A DNA stretch of 64,000 nt from Streptomyces sp. YPW6 (GTDB lineage Bacteria; Actinomycetota; Actinomycetes; Streptomycetales; Streptomycetaceae), in the NCBI RefSeq assembly GCF_018866325.1, contig NZ_CP076457.1, forward strand, positions 3,445,001-3,509,000. Direction: 5' to 3'. Below the pieces are notes generated by a model, which was not told the DNA's origin, made no database searches, and saw only the letters and a program-made list of their open reading frames with translations. A program made the translations under genes and the position numbers. The stretch's first letter is position 1, and the number at the start of each line of letters is the position of its first letter. Of this stretch, positions 8,419 to 16,231 are shown one piece after another.

Positions 8419-8601
8419 GTGAACGGCCGGTCCATGGGTCTGCTGGCAGGAATCGCACTCGGATTCGCCGCCTACTTCGGCGGGTTCGCCGCGTTCCTGC
8501 TCGTCGGTTCGCTGGGAGCGGTGGGGTGGGGGGTGGGTGCCTGGCTAGAGCGGGAGGGGCCCGCGCACCTGCGTGACCTGTTCGACCGGGAACGCCGGTG
8601 A
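8419..8601 (+). CDS. Small DUF2273-like membrane protein
   Basis: A 60-residue protein, MNGRSMGLLAGIALGF with one or two hydrophobic stretches (GLLAGIALGFAAYFGGFAAF and LLVGSLGAVGWGVGAWL) and a charged C-terminal tail. Size, topology and position between Asp23 and the AmaP-type gene match the DUF2273 proteins of Asp23 clusters. The GTG start follows AAGGAGG (8406-8412). The stop overlaps the next GTG start, indicating coupling. The 240-bp gap upstream (8181-8418) contains degenerate CACGCGGCACC/GCAGTACGGGC repeats. Confidence 0.75.
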   Translation: MNGRSMGLLAGIALGFAAYFGGFAAFLLVGSLGAVGWGVGAWLEREGPAHLRDLFDRERR

Positions 8602-9767
8602 TCCCCGCAGCCGCGCGGGGCACCACCACCGTCTCCGCGCGGGCCGTCGCCAGGATCGCCCAGCAGGCCGCCACCGAGACACCGCACGCGGTCGGCACCG
8701 TACGCGGCACGGCGACCGTACGGGGGCAGCGTGCCGAGGTCTCCGTACGGCTCGCCCTGCCCTGGCCGGCCGATCTCGGCCGCCGGGCCCGGGACGTACA
8801 GCGGCACGTGGCGTCCCGCACCGGCGAGCTGACCGGGCTGTCCGTGCGGGTCCCGCGTCTCCGGGTCCACCGGTTGCAACGCCCCTCCGGTACCACGGCC
8901 GTGTTCGGGCCCACCACCGCGTCCGAGCCCACCGCAGCCGAAAGCACCGCGTCCGAGACCACCGTGCCGGCCGCCGGAGGCCGTACTCCCCGGCGCTGGT
9001 GGTCGGCGCGTCCCGTGCCCATCGTGCTGTCGGCTCTCCTGGGCGCGGCGGCCGCGGGGCTCCTGACCGCCGACATGGCCTCGGTCCACCTCTTCGGCCG
9101 CGCCCCGGCCGCGTGGCGTACCGACCTCGTCGACCGGCTGTCCGAGACGAGTCCGGCCGCCGGGACGGTGACGGTCGCGGCGGCCGCCATGGTCGTGGGC
9201 GGTCTCTGGCTGCTCCTGCTGGCCTGCACGCCGGGGCTGCGCGGACGCCATGTGGTCGCGGGCTTCGGCGCCGGGCGGTCCATCGCGCTCGACCGGGCGG
9301 CCATCGCCTCCGTGGTCCGCGATCGCGTCCTCGACACGGACGGCGTCGACTCCGTACGCGTCAGGGTCGGCCGACGGCGAATCCGTGTCCGCGCCGCCCT
9401 CGCCTTCGGTGACCGCACCGCCGCCCGCGAACAAGCCCTCACCGCCGCGCGGGAAGCCGTCGCGGACTGCCGACTGAACCGGCCGCCACGTATCGGGCTC
9501 CGCCTGCGGACCACCGGCATCTGGGCCCCCGCACCCGCCGGGTCCGGCTCGGACTCCGGCTCCGACTCGGACTCCGGTGCTGGTGCCGGCTCCGGTTCCG
9601 GCTCCGGCTCCGGTTCCGAGCCGGTGTGGACCGAACCACCCGTCGCCATCGCCGCAGAAGGAGCGGAGAGTTCCGCCCCTGCCCGGGGAGCCGAGGGACC
9701 CGTCCCTGCCCGAGGAGCGGACGTTTGCCTGCCCGCTCAGGGATCAGAGCGTAAGGAGAGCCCGTGA
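8598..9767 (+). CDS. DUF6286-type membrane protein of the Asp23 locus
   Basis: A 389-residue protein. Residues 1-100 contain an Asp23-like fold (RGTTTVSARAVARIAQQAA, VRVPRLRVHRL); two transmembrane helices follow (PIVLSALLGAAAAGLLTADM and VTVAAAAMVVGGLWLLLLAC), then a conserved SIALDRAAIASVVRDRVLDT segment typical of DUF6286 proteins. The C-terminal 80 residues are low complexity: a Ser-Asp/Gly-Ser run encoded by repeated tccggctcc-like units (about 9541-9625), then three GAE/GAD repeats. Start and stop both overlap neighbours by 4 nt. Function inferred: envelope partner of Asp23. Confidence 0.8.
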   Translation: MIPAAARGTTTVSARAVARIAQQAATETPHAVGTVRGTATVRGQRAEVSVRLALPWPADLGRRARDVQRHVASRTGELTGLSVRVPRLRVHRLQRPSGTTAVFGPTTASEPTAAESTASETTVPAAGGRTPRRWWSARPVPIVLSALLGAAAAGLLTADMASVHLFGRAPAAWRTDLVDRLSETSPAAGTVTVAAAAMVVGGLWLLLLACTPGLRGRHVVAGFGAGRSIALDRAAIASVVRDRVLDTDGVDSVRVRVGRRRIRVRAALAFGDRTAAREQALTAAREAVADCRLNRPPRIGLRLRTTGIWAPAPAGSGSDSGSDSDSGAGAGSGSGSGSGSEPVWTEPPVAIAAEGAESSAPARGAEGPVPARGADVCLPAQGSERKESP

Positions 9768-10345
9768 AATCCGGGAGCGGAGTGAACAGGACGTTCATCG
9801 CCCTGGCCGGCATCGCGCTGCTGGGCACGGGGCTCTGGCTGCTCGGCGCGACCCGCGCGGTCGCGGACCACCTGCCCGCCGGGTGGCCCGCTCCCCCTGC
9901 CGACGGCGTCCTCCTCGACCGGGAAGGGCTCGCCTCGCTGCGCGAGACAGGCTGGTGGGCACCCGCGGTCCTGGCCACCGGGACGGTCATCGCCCTCCTG
10001 TGCCTGGCCTGGGCCGTGACCCGGACCCCTGTGCGCGGCCTCCGCCCGACCGGGTCGCTGTCCACCGCCCGCGCCGAACTCAGGCTCACCGCACTGGAAG
10101 CCACGGTCTGCGAGGACGCGCGCCGCGTCGAGGGAATCGCACGGGCCCGCTGCCGAATCGTCCTGCGCCGCACGTCCGCACACCTGACCCTCCGGGTCTG
10201 GACCCGGCCCGGCTGTGCCCCGGCGGACGTCCTCGACGCCCTCGGCACGCTGTCGACGACCGTTGAGCAGGCCCTCCGCCCCCGGGGGCTGCGTACGCGC
10301 ACGCGCGTCAGTGCGCAGCGCCACGCGGCGCCGCACGTCCGCTGA
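9764..10345 (+). CDS. amaP: AmaP-like Asp23 membrane anchor
   Basis: A 193-residue protein with two N-terminal transmembrane helices (NRTFIALAGIALLGTGLWLL and WAPAVLATGTVIALLCLAWA) separated by a short loop, then a soluble alpha/beta domain (TARAELRLTALEATVCEDAR). This matches AmaP, the membrane anchor that localises Asp23. AAGGAG precedes the GTG start; an alternative GTG lies at 9782. Last gene of the translationally coupled operon; a strong hairpin follows at 10495. Confidence 0.78.
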   Translation: MKSGSGVNRTFIALAGIALLGTGLWLLGATRAVADHLPAGWPAPPADGVLLDREGLASLRETGWWAPAVLATGTVIALLCLAWAVTRTPVRGLRPTGSLSTARAELRLTALEATVCEDARRVEGIARARCRIVLRRTSAHLTLRVWTRPGCAPADVLDALGTLSTTVEQALRPRGLRTRTRVSAQRHAAPHVR

Positions 10346-10691
10346 CGCCCGAAGCTCGGCACCCCGGACACGAGCGTCGGAGTGCGGCGTTCACTCGTGC
10401 GGGGGTACGTGGGTGGCTCCCGGGCCCGAGGCTCGGGTGCCGGGATCCGGGCGTCGGGATGCGAGACCCGGGGTTCGAGCGCCTTCTTTTAACCGGGAGG
10501 GAGAAGAAGGGGGTTGGGAAAACCCACCCTCCCTCCCTACCCCGTCACGGACCGACAGTATGACTAATCGTGACGAGTTGCGGCGGAGCGTAACCGCCAC
10601 TTACGGTGCGAGAACCAAACGACCCCGACGCGGTGTAACAGCACCAGGCCGGGGTCTCACCGCAAGATCGAGCACCTAGAAAGACGATCCC
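10346..10691. other. Intergenic region with structured RNA candidates
   Basis: A 346-bp spacer after the Asp23 operon. It holds the hairpin at 10495-10537 and, just before the next gene, a second stem GACCCCG (10621-10627) / CGGGGTC (10650-10656) enclosing a GGTG/CACC stem, i.e. a possible leader structure. No coding ORF is supported. Confidence 0.5.
10495..10537 (+). terminator. GC-rich hairpin after the Asp23 operon
   Basis: GGGAGGGAG (10495-10503) pairs with CTCCCTCCC (10529-10537), with an inner GGGTT/AACCC stem. A competing stem CCTTCTT (10482-10488) / AAGAAGG (10504-10510) overlaps its left half, so two alternative folds exist. There is no U-tract; it may be a factor-assisted terminator or an attenuator-like element. 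Confidence 0.5.
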
Positions 10692-11849
10692 GTGGCTATC
10701 CAGCACCTTAGCTCCGCCCTGCCCGTCCCCGCAGTCTCCGCCGCGTACCCGATGGCCAAGCCCGGCTACGGCAAACGCTCCGTACCGGACCAACAACCCC
10801 GCACGCCTCATGACTTCGCCCTGCTCCCGGCCCGTGAGCGGTACATCGCCGGGTTCGTGGACCACCTGCCCGACGGGGCCGCGATGAGCGTGAAACAGCT
10901 CACCAAACAACTCCCGCTCTACGGCCAGCAGGCCATCGGCACCTCCCTCAACGCCCTCTCCGTCGCCGGACACCTGCGACGCGTACGGTGCCCTGTCGGC
11001 ACGGGCGACGAAACCCGCTGGGCCTTCCGCACCTTCTGGTCCCGCACCGCCCGCGACAACGCATGGTGGACCACCTACCTCGCCACCGAAACCGCCGTTC
11101 GGACGGCGGCCCCCGCCGCCGTTCCGCAGCAGCGCACCGCGCCCGAGCCCACGAGCCCGGCACCAGAAGCACCGACACCGGCGACGACTCCGGCGGCCCC
11201 GGCAGCACCCACGGCCTCTTCAGCCCCCACAGCCTCCACAGCCCCCACCGTCGGGGCAGTCGGGGCAGTCGGGGCGGCCGAGACAGCCGGGTCGGCTGGA
11301 GCAGCCGGGATGGCCCGGTCAGCCGGGACAGCCGGAATGGCCGGGACAGCGCAGAAGGCCCTGCCGGCGGCCTTCTCACCCGCCTCCCGCTTCTCCCCCG
11401 CCTACCTCGCCCTCGCCGAACTCGGCCGCAAGGACACCCGCCTGACCCTCTCCGCCCACGACTGCACCACCCTCGAACCCCAAGCCGCAGAATGGCTCGC
11501 CCGAGGCGTCACCACCGACTACCTCATCACCGCCCTCACCGCAGGACTCCCCACCCACGTCGACTGCCCACCCCGCTTCATCCGCCACCGCCTCACCGAC
11601 AAAATCCCACCCCACCAACCCACCCCACACACCCCACCACACACCAACACCCCACCACCCACCCGCCACCTCCTCGTCGAATGCACCGACTGCGGCCGAC
11701 CCGGCCCACCCCAAGCCCTCCCCGACGGCCTCTGCCGCCCCTGCCGCACCACCCACCCAACAAACCACCACCCACCGGCCGACCCCACCCAGATCGCCGC
11801 CGTCAAAGCCCACATGGCCAACCTCCGCGACCTCCTCAAAGCACCCTGA
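10692..11849 (+). CDS. Winged-helix (MarR-like) regulator with C-terminal zinc motif
   Basis: A 385-residue protein. Residues about 45-115 form a winged-helix domain (ARERYIAGFVDHLPDGAAMS, VKQLTKQLPLYGQQAIGTSL). Then comes an Ala/Pro/Thr-rich linker with GAV/GTA-type repeats (11240-11360), a small helical segment (YLALAELGRKDTRLTLSAHD) and a C-terminal Cys4 motif (CTDC...CRPC), probably zinc binding. The last third uses CCA/ACC-rich codons and is strikingly C-rich and G-poor on the coding strand (11580-11800), unlike its neighbours. GTG start; the Shine-Dalgarno is weak. DNA target unknown. Confidence 0.72.
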   Translation: MAIQHLSSALPVPAVSAAYPMAKPGYGKRSVPDQQPRTPHDFALLPARERYIAGFVDHLPDGAAMSVKQLTKQLPLYGQQAIGTSLNALSVAGHLRRVRCPVGTGDETRWAFRTFWSRTARDNAWWTTYLATETAVRTAAPAAVPQQRTAPEPTSPAPEAPTPATTPAAPAAPTASSAPTASTAPTVGAVGAVGAAETAGSAGAAGMARSAGTAGMAGTAQKALPAAFSPASRFSPAYLALAELGRKDTRLTLSAHDCTTLEPQAAEWLARGVTTDYLITALTAGLPTHVDCPPRFIRHRLTDKIPPHQPTPHTPPHTNTPPPTRHLLVECTDCGRPGPPQALPDGLCRPCRTTHPTNHHPPADPTQIAAVKAHMANLRDLLKAP

Positions 11850-12016
11850 GGGGCGGACCAGGGCCCTCAACAGTGGGCGCTGCCGAAGCCGTCAGCGGGC
11901 CGGGGAGCGTGGCCCCGGGCGGACACGCGGTGACTGCGGCCACGGCTGCCGGTCCCGTGACACACGCCGAGGTCACGGACCGCCCCGGCGCCGGTCGGTT
12001 CCTTCGTGTGCTCGGG

Positions 12017-12044
12017 GGCCTGGGCCGGGGACACGGCCCAGGCC
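12017..12044. terminator. Bidirectional terminator hairpin
   Basis: GGCCTGGGCC (12017-12026) and GGCCCAGGCC (12035-12044) form a perfect 10-bp stem with an 8-nt loop between the convergent genes ending at 11849 and 12051. Confidence 0.65.
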
Positions 12045-12050
12045 ATCCCC

Positions 12051-12458
12051 TCAACTCAGTAACGCATAAGCCGCGTTGAACAGAATCAAGGTGTGCACGA
12101 ACCGCCCCGCCCGCGTGGGCGGGTACCGCCACATCAGCGGCCAGGTGTCACCCCCGAGCGCCGGAACGGGTACGTAACTGATGCGGCCGGTGGAGGAGTT
12201 GAACGTCGTCACCTCGCGCGGCCACGGCCGCCCCGCCGTCGACCCGGGCGGCACGAGGAAGTACACCCCGCGCCGGCCGTTCGACTCGCTGACGACGGGC
12301 CCCGGTTCACCGCCGACCAACTCCTCCATCAGATCGGCCAGCCGCCGCCCCGCGCCCCCGTCCACGCGGATCGCGTCGAATTGGACGCCCGCCTTGCGGA
12401 GGTGGAATCCGTACTCCGGAATCCAGTCCGCCGTCATACCGCCATGAGTCGCATTCAC
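12051..12458 (-). CDS. Conserved hypothetical protein next to XRE/DUF397 pair
   Basis: A 135-residue soluble protein without a motif I recognise: MTADWIPEYGFHLRKAGVQF near the N-terminus, a GVYFLVPPGS strand, and WPREVTTFNSSTGRISYVPV. Similar short proteins often sit beside XRE/DUF397 pairs in Streptomyces. The start is uncertain: GTG at 12458 or ATG at 12437. The third-last codon is TTA (12060-12062, minus strand), so translation may depend on bldA tRNA. It diverges from the XRE gene. Confidence 0.65.
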   Translation of the reverse strand: MNATHGGMTADWIPEYGFHLRKAGVQFDAIRVDGGAGRRLADLMEELVGGEPGPVVSESNGRRGVYFLVPPGSTAGRPWPREVTTFNSSTGRISYVPVPALGGDTWPLMWRYPPTRAGRFVHTLILFNAAYALLS

Positions 12459-12614
12459 GGGACGATTGTGACCCTGATCACCTAGCGTTATCCATGTCTG
12501 CCGAGGTGCGTCGCAAAGCCGTTGACCTGCGCGAACTTGGCTGGAGATGCGTTGAGTTCGACGGCATCGAGTAGTGACCGGTTGAGTTCGGTTGAGTCGA
12601 AAAGAGATCGCGTA

Positions 12615-13451
12615 ATGGCGAGTGCTGAGAACAAGGAAACGGCGAGCCCGATGGCCCGGATGGTGGCCGAAATGGCCCGAACGCTACGCATCCAGCGCGG
12701 GTGGACGCAGGAACAGCAGGGCAAGGAGATCGGCTACTCGGCGGCGGCGATCAGTGCGATGGAGACGTGCGCGCAGCCCGCCAGCGACGCCATGCTGGTC
12801 GAGCTGCAACGGGTGCACGGCAACGGCTCACGCATCTTCGAGACGGCACGGAAGTACATGCGGATGGAGCGGCTGCCCGAGCAGTTCAAGGACTACGCCC
12901 TGCTGGAGGAGGCCGCACTCAGCCTCCAGTTGTTCGTCACGAACATCGTCCACGGGCTGTTCCAGACGGAGGCGTACGCGCGGGCGCTCATCGGGGGCGG
13001 ACACCCGCCGCTCCCCGACCCGCGCGTGGAGGAGCTGGTCCAGCTCCGGATGGCGCGCAAAGCCCTCTTCGACCGCGACCCGCTGCCGATGATCGAGATC
13101 ATCATCGACGAGTCCGTTCTGCGGCGTGTCATCGGCAGCGAGGAGATCATCCGGGAGCAGTTGCTGTATCTCGTGGAGTGCGCCCAGCGGCGTAACGTCA
13201 CGCTGCTCGTGCTGCCCCTGGACGCCGGGAAGTACGGGGAGTACGCGGGCGCTCACGGCGAGATGAATCTGCTGGAGACTTCGGAGCACGAACACCTCGT
13301 CTATCTGGAGCCACAGGACGAGAGTCTGCTGATCAGTGACCCGGCAAAGGTGAGCACGTACGCCCAGCGCTATGCGAAGATCCGGTCACAGGCCCTGGGT
13401 CCTCGTGAATCGCTGGACCTCATCAAGCGGTTGGCAGGAGTGACGGAATGA
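12615..13451 (+). CDS. XRE-family regulator with DUF5753 domain
   Basis: A 278-residue protein. The N-terminal helix-turn-helix (MARTLRIQRGWTQEQQGKEI, GYSAAAISAMETCAQPASD) is followed by the DUF5753 ligand/partner domain (YALLEEAALSLQLFVTNIVH, GLFQTEAYARAL, PLPMIEIIIDESVLRRVIG). These proteins pair with small DUF397 proteins in Streptomyces and act in development or antibiotic control, in an antitoxin-like or regulator/co-regulator arrangement. The ATG at 12615 is the natural start of the HTH. The stop overlaps the DUF397 start by 4 nt. Confidence 0.9.
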   Translation: MASAENKETASPMARMVAEMARTLRIQRGWTQEQQGKEIGYSAAAISAMETCAQPASDAMLVELQRVHGNGSRIFETARKYMRMERLPEQFKDYALLEEAALSLQLFVTNIVHGLFQTEAYARALIGGGHPPLPDPRVEELVQLRMARKALFDRDPLPMIEIIIDESVLRRVIGSEEIIREQLLYLVECAQRRNVTLLVLPLDAGKYGEYAGAHGEMNLLETSEHEHLVYLEPQDESLLISDPAKVSTYAQRYAKIRSQALGPRESLDLIKRLAGVTE

Positions 13452-13684
13452 GCAGCACCCTCCGGTGGTTCAAGTCGAGCTACAGCAACCCCAGCGGCGG
13501 CGACTGCATCGAGGTCGCCTTCGACTGGCGTACGTCCTCCTACAGCAGCGGCAGCGGCGGCGACTGCGTCGAGGTCGCCGCCTGCCCCCACTCCGTCCAC
13601 GTCCGTGACTCCAAGGTCACCGACGGGCCCGTCTTCGCCGTCGCGCCCGACGCCTGGTCGGCGTTCGTCACCTGGGCGGAGTGA
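13448..13684 (+). CDS. DUF397 protein with duplicated N-terminal motif
   Basis: A 78-residue DUF397 protein, the usual partner of the upstream XRE/DUF5753 regulator and translationally coupled to it (ATGA overlap). The family signature W-x-SSYS-x-GG-x-CVEVA occurs twice in tandem: WFKSSYSNPSGGDCIEVA and WRTSSYSSGSGGDCVEVA, before the normal VHVRDSKVTDGP...W tail. Most family members have one copy, so this looks like an internal duplication. A hairpin at 13756-13778 follows. Confidence 0.9.
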   Translation: MSSTLRWFKSSYSNPSGGDCIEVAFDWRTSSYSSGSGGDCVEVAACPHSVHVRDSKVTDGPVFAVAPDAWSAFVTWAE

Positions 13685-13755
13685 GCCGACAGCACTTCGC
13701 CCAAGTGGCTCCGGACGGCATTCAACGGGCGTGGTCGACACACGGGGAAGGCGAC

Positions 13756-13778
13756 GCGGGGTCTCGGTGAGACCCCGC
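13756..13778. terminator. Terminator hairpin after DUF397 gene
   Basis: GCGGGGTCTC (13756-13765), GGT loop, GAGACCCCGC (13769-13778): perfect 10-bp stem without U-tract, between convergent genes. The adjacent 13790-13857 is made of degenerate GGCCCGTGTCAC repeats. Confidence 0.65.
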
Positions 13779-13857
13779 GCCGCCGTGCCACCCGGCCGGC
13801 GTCACCCGGCCCGTGTCACTGGGCTCGCGTCACAAAGCCCCCGTCACTCGGCCCGTG

Positions 13858-14238
13858 TCACGGCGCGAGCTTGATGGAGTTAATCGGCGTGATGTCGTAG
13901 TCCCAGTACGTGCCGGCGGCCTGGTTCCCCAGGCAGTTGGTGCCGTCGCTGCCCTTGCAGGCGTACGCCTTGGCGCCGCCGGTCTGGTTGTTGAAGAGCC
14001 GCTTCATGCCGAACTGGTTGTAGATCTTGTGGGTGCCGTACGTGTAGAACTTCAGGCTCGGCTGGTCGCCGTTCCAGCTCGCGTTCGGGTACAGGCAGAC
14101 GTAGCCGGACGGGCAGCCGTGGCTCGTGGCGGCAGCCTGCGCCGCGTGGGCCGTTCCGCCCAGCGTGAGCACGGCTCCGGTGGCGAGCGCGGTGGCCGCC
14201 ATCGCGGTCCTGGTCATGGTCCCCCGCGTCAGACGCAT
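13858..14238 (-). CDS. Secreted peptidase inhibitor family I36-like protein
   Basis: A 126-residue secreted protein. The signal peptide is MRLTRGTMTRTAMAATALAT plus a hydrophobic core ending at AHA-AQA. The mature domain reads CPSGYVCLYPNASWNG...FNNQTGGAKAYACKG...CLGNQ, with four cysteines and the Y/W-rich pattern of family I36 (SMI-type metalloprotease inhibitors). It probably inhibits a protease outside the cell. AAGGGG precedes the ATG. Monocistronic. Confidence 0.85.
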   Translation of the reverse strand: MRLTRGTMTRTAMAATALATGAVLTLGGTAHAAQAAATSHGCPSGYVCLYPNASWNGDQPSLKFYTYGTHKIYNQFGMKRLFNNQTGGAKAYACKGSDGTNCLGNQAAGTYWDYDITPINSIKLAP

Positions 14239-14377
14239 GTGCTTTCATCCCCTTCAGGTCGTTCTGGCGTTCGTTCATCGCTCGTTTACGAGCTCCCTCG
14301 ATGATGGGGAAACCCGCGCAAACGGGTCGAAGGGTTTTCGGTACACAGAAAACGGCTGCGATCATTTCGGGGGATTC

Positions 14378-15379
14378 ATGTCACTCCGTATCCATTTCAC
14401 AGCAGACGACCTGGCGCGCATCACCGTCGCTCCCCGCCCTGACCCGATGTGGGAGCTGGTCAACAGCCTGCACGCCCTCCAGGCCCGGCAGGCCGTCCCC
14501 GAACACGCGCCGTGGCTGCGGCACGTACGGAAGCGGCTGGCCAGGAGTGACCTCAGGAGCCCGATCCAGCTCCTCACGACACTGGTCCCACCCGCGGGGG
14601 ACTTACCGGACTTCCTCACCCCGCCGCCCCACGGGGGTGGGCTGGAGACCGCCCGCGACCTCATTCGCGCGACCCCGGCCGCCCGCCTGCGTTCCGAGAT
14701 CGCCTCGTTCGCCGGGCGCCGGAAGGCCACTCCGTCCACCTGGCTCCGGCGGCTCGCGGAAGGCGACCGCGCCGCCCGGCAGGAGCTGGACGGCGCCGTC
14801 CTCACCTACTTCCGCGAACTCCTCGCCCCGCAGATCCACCTGATCGACGCCGTGGTGCAGGCCGACCGCGCGCACCACGGCCGGGACGTGCTGGAGGGCG
14901 GAGCCGAGCGCTTGCTGAACGCGCTGTCGCCGTCGATCCGCTGGGAGCCGCCGACGCTGGTCGCCGACTATCCGCGGGACGGGGACCTCCATCTGGGCGG
15001 GCGCGGCATCTCGCTGGTCCCGTCCTTCTTCTGCACCGGACGTCCCATCACGCTCATCGACCCCGGCCTCCCACCCGTGCTCGTCTACCCCGCGAGCCGC
15101 CGCTCCGGATTCGCCGCCCCTCTCGACGGCCTGCCCGAACTGCTGGGGCGGACCCGGGCCATGGCTCTGTGCGCGCTGGTCTCGCCGTGCGCGACGGGCG
15201 AACTGGCCCGGCGGATCGGCGTATCGATCGGCACGGCGAGCAAGCACGCGTCAGTGCTGCGCAAGGCGAGACTCATCACCAGCACGCGCAGGGGCGGCGA
15301 GGTGGTGCACGCCCTGACCCCGCTCGGGCGCGAACTGGCACAGGGGCGGAGGGGTGTCTCGTGGTGCTGCGGCACGTAA
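14378..15379 (+). CDS. ArsR-like winged-helix regulator (DUF5937 type)
   Basis: A 333-residue regulator. The large N-terminal DUF5937-like region (MSLRIHFTADDLARITVAPR, WELVNSLHALQAR) is followed by a C-terminal ArsR-type HTH (RAMALCALVSPCATGELARR, IGVSIGTASKHASVLRKARL, then GGEVVHALTPLGREL). No metal-binding ELCVCDL-type motif is seen. The ATG at 14378 with GGGGGATTC upstream fits the family start IHFTxxDLARxxVAxxPDPMWE. Targets unknown. The following 225-bp gap (15380-15605) contains a small tandem duplication ATCGCTGCyCTGTTGT near 15453-15492. Confidence 0.85.
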   Translation: MSLRIHFTADDLARITVAPRPDPMWELVNSLHALQARQAVPEHAPWLRHVRKRLARSDLRSPIQLLTTLVPPAGDLPDFLTPPPHGGGLETARDLIRATPAARLRSEIASFAGRRKATPSTWLRRLAEGDRAARQELDGAVLTYFRELLAPQIHLIDAVVQADRAHHGRDVLEGGAERLLNALSPSIRWEPPTLVADYPRDGDLHLGGRGISLVPSFFCTGRPITLIDPGLPPVLVYPASRRSGFAAPLDGLPELLGRTRAMALCALVSPCATGELARRIGVSIGTASKHASVLRKARLITSTRRGGEVVHALTPLGRELAQGRRGVSWCCGT

Positions 15380-15605
15380 AGAGCCACGCCGCACGACCGC
15401 TGGTCCGGTCGGCCCGTGCGTCCCTGCATCTCATCAACCCTGCTCGGGAACATCGCTGCCCTGTTGTACGAGATCGCTGCTCTGTTGTCCGAAGCAGCAG
15501 CCGCATGGCGGGCGCGGCGTGGATGCCGACGGGTCCCGCAGTGGCCTCGGTTGTCGACCGGGACGACTGTTCGGACGGCAGGCGCAGCCCGGGGTCGCGG
15601 TTCTC

Positions 15606-16004
15606 TCAGCAGTGGGCCGCGTAGCGGGCGCACCCCGGTGAGGACGGGTGGCTGGTGTCCCACTGGTGCTGGACTGCCATCAGCACCCCGCCCGCCAGGA
15701 GGGCCACCAGCAACAGTGCGACCACCGTCCGCCAGGCACGGTGGACTCCCGCCACAACCGCCAGCGCGAGGACGACGATCAGCAGCACCCGCGTACGCCA
15801 GATGTGCGCGAGGCCGGCCGCGTCGATGCGGCTCTGCTCGCCCTGCGCTGCCCAGACTTCCATGCCGAGACCGAACATCCAGTCCAGCACGAACCACGCG
15901 GTCCCCAGCAGGAACAGCGAGATGGCGAAGGCCAGGTCCACGCCCCGGGGCGCCGGGCGCGACCAGGGGCGGCGATGCTCCGGGGGCGTCAAGGGGTTCG
16001 TCAT
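15606..16004 (-). CDS. Small integral membrane protein
   Basis: A 132-residue protein with three or four predicted transmembrane helices: DLAFAISLFLLGTAWFVLDW, TRVLLIVVLALAVVAGV, and TVVALLLVALLAGGVLMAV. The short C-terminal tail has two cysteines (GCARYAAHC). The architecture (DUF6264/DUF6234-like small Streptomyces membrane protein) does not reveal function. The ATG start is supported by the first helix position. Confidence 0.7.
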   Translation of the reverse strand: MTNPLTPPEHRRPWSRPAPRGVDLAFAISLFLLGTAWFVLDWMFGLGMEVWAAQGEQSRIDAAGLAHIWRTRVLLIVVLALAVVAGVHRAWRTVVALLLVALLAGGVLMAVQHQWDTSHPSSPGCARYAAHC

Positions 16005-16113
16005 GTCCGCAGGATGCCGGGGCGGGCGGTGGGGCGCATGAACGCGCGTACTCACCTCCGCCCGGTGCGGTTCATCGACCTCCATCGTGCGCCCGAGAAC
16101 CGTGCGTGGCCCC

Positions 16114-16202
16114 ACGGCCCTGCACCAGCCAACGGCCCTGCACCGTCCATCGGCCCGCGCAGTCCAACGGCCCTGCACAGTCCATCGGCCCTGCACGGCC
16201 CG
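16114..16202. repeat. Tandem array of an 18-bp unit (ACGGCCCTGCACnnnCCA)
   Basis: Five consecutive units: 16114-16131, 16132-16149, 16150-16166 (17 bp), 16167-16184 and 16185-16202. They lie between the 15606-16004 gene and the PucR gene, both on the minus strand, so the array is in a spacer or leader. No ORF through it looks real. Confidence 0.85.
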
Positions 16203-16231
16203 GAGACAGGGTCGATCTGACCTGGGCAGGA

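Noticed and set aside
16114..16202. CRISPR array
   Set aside because: Units are head-to-tail without spacers, and no cas gene is present.
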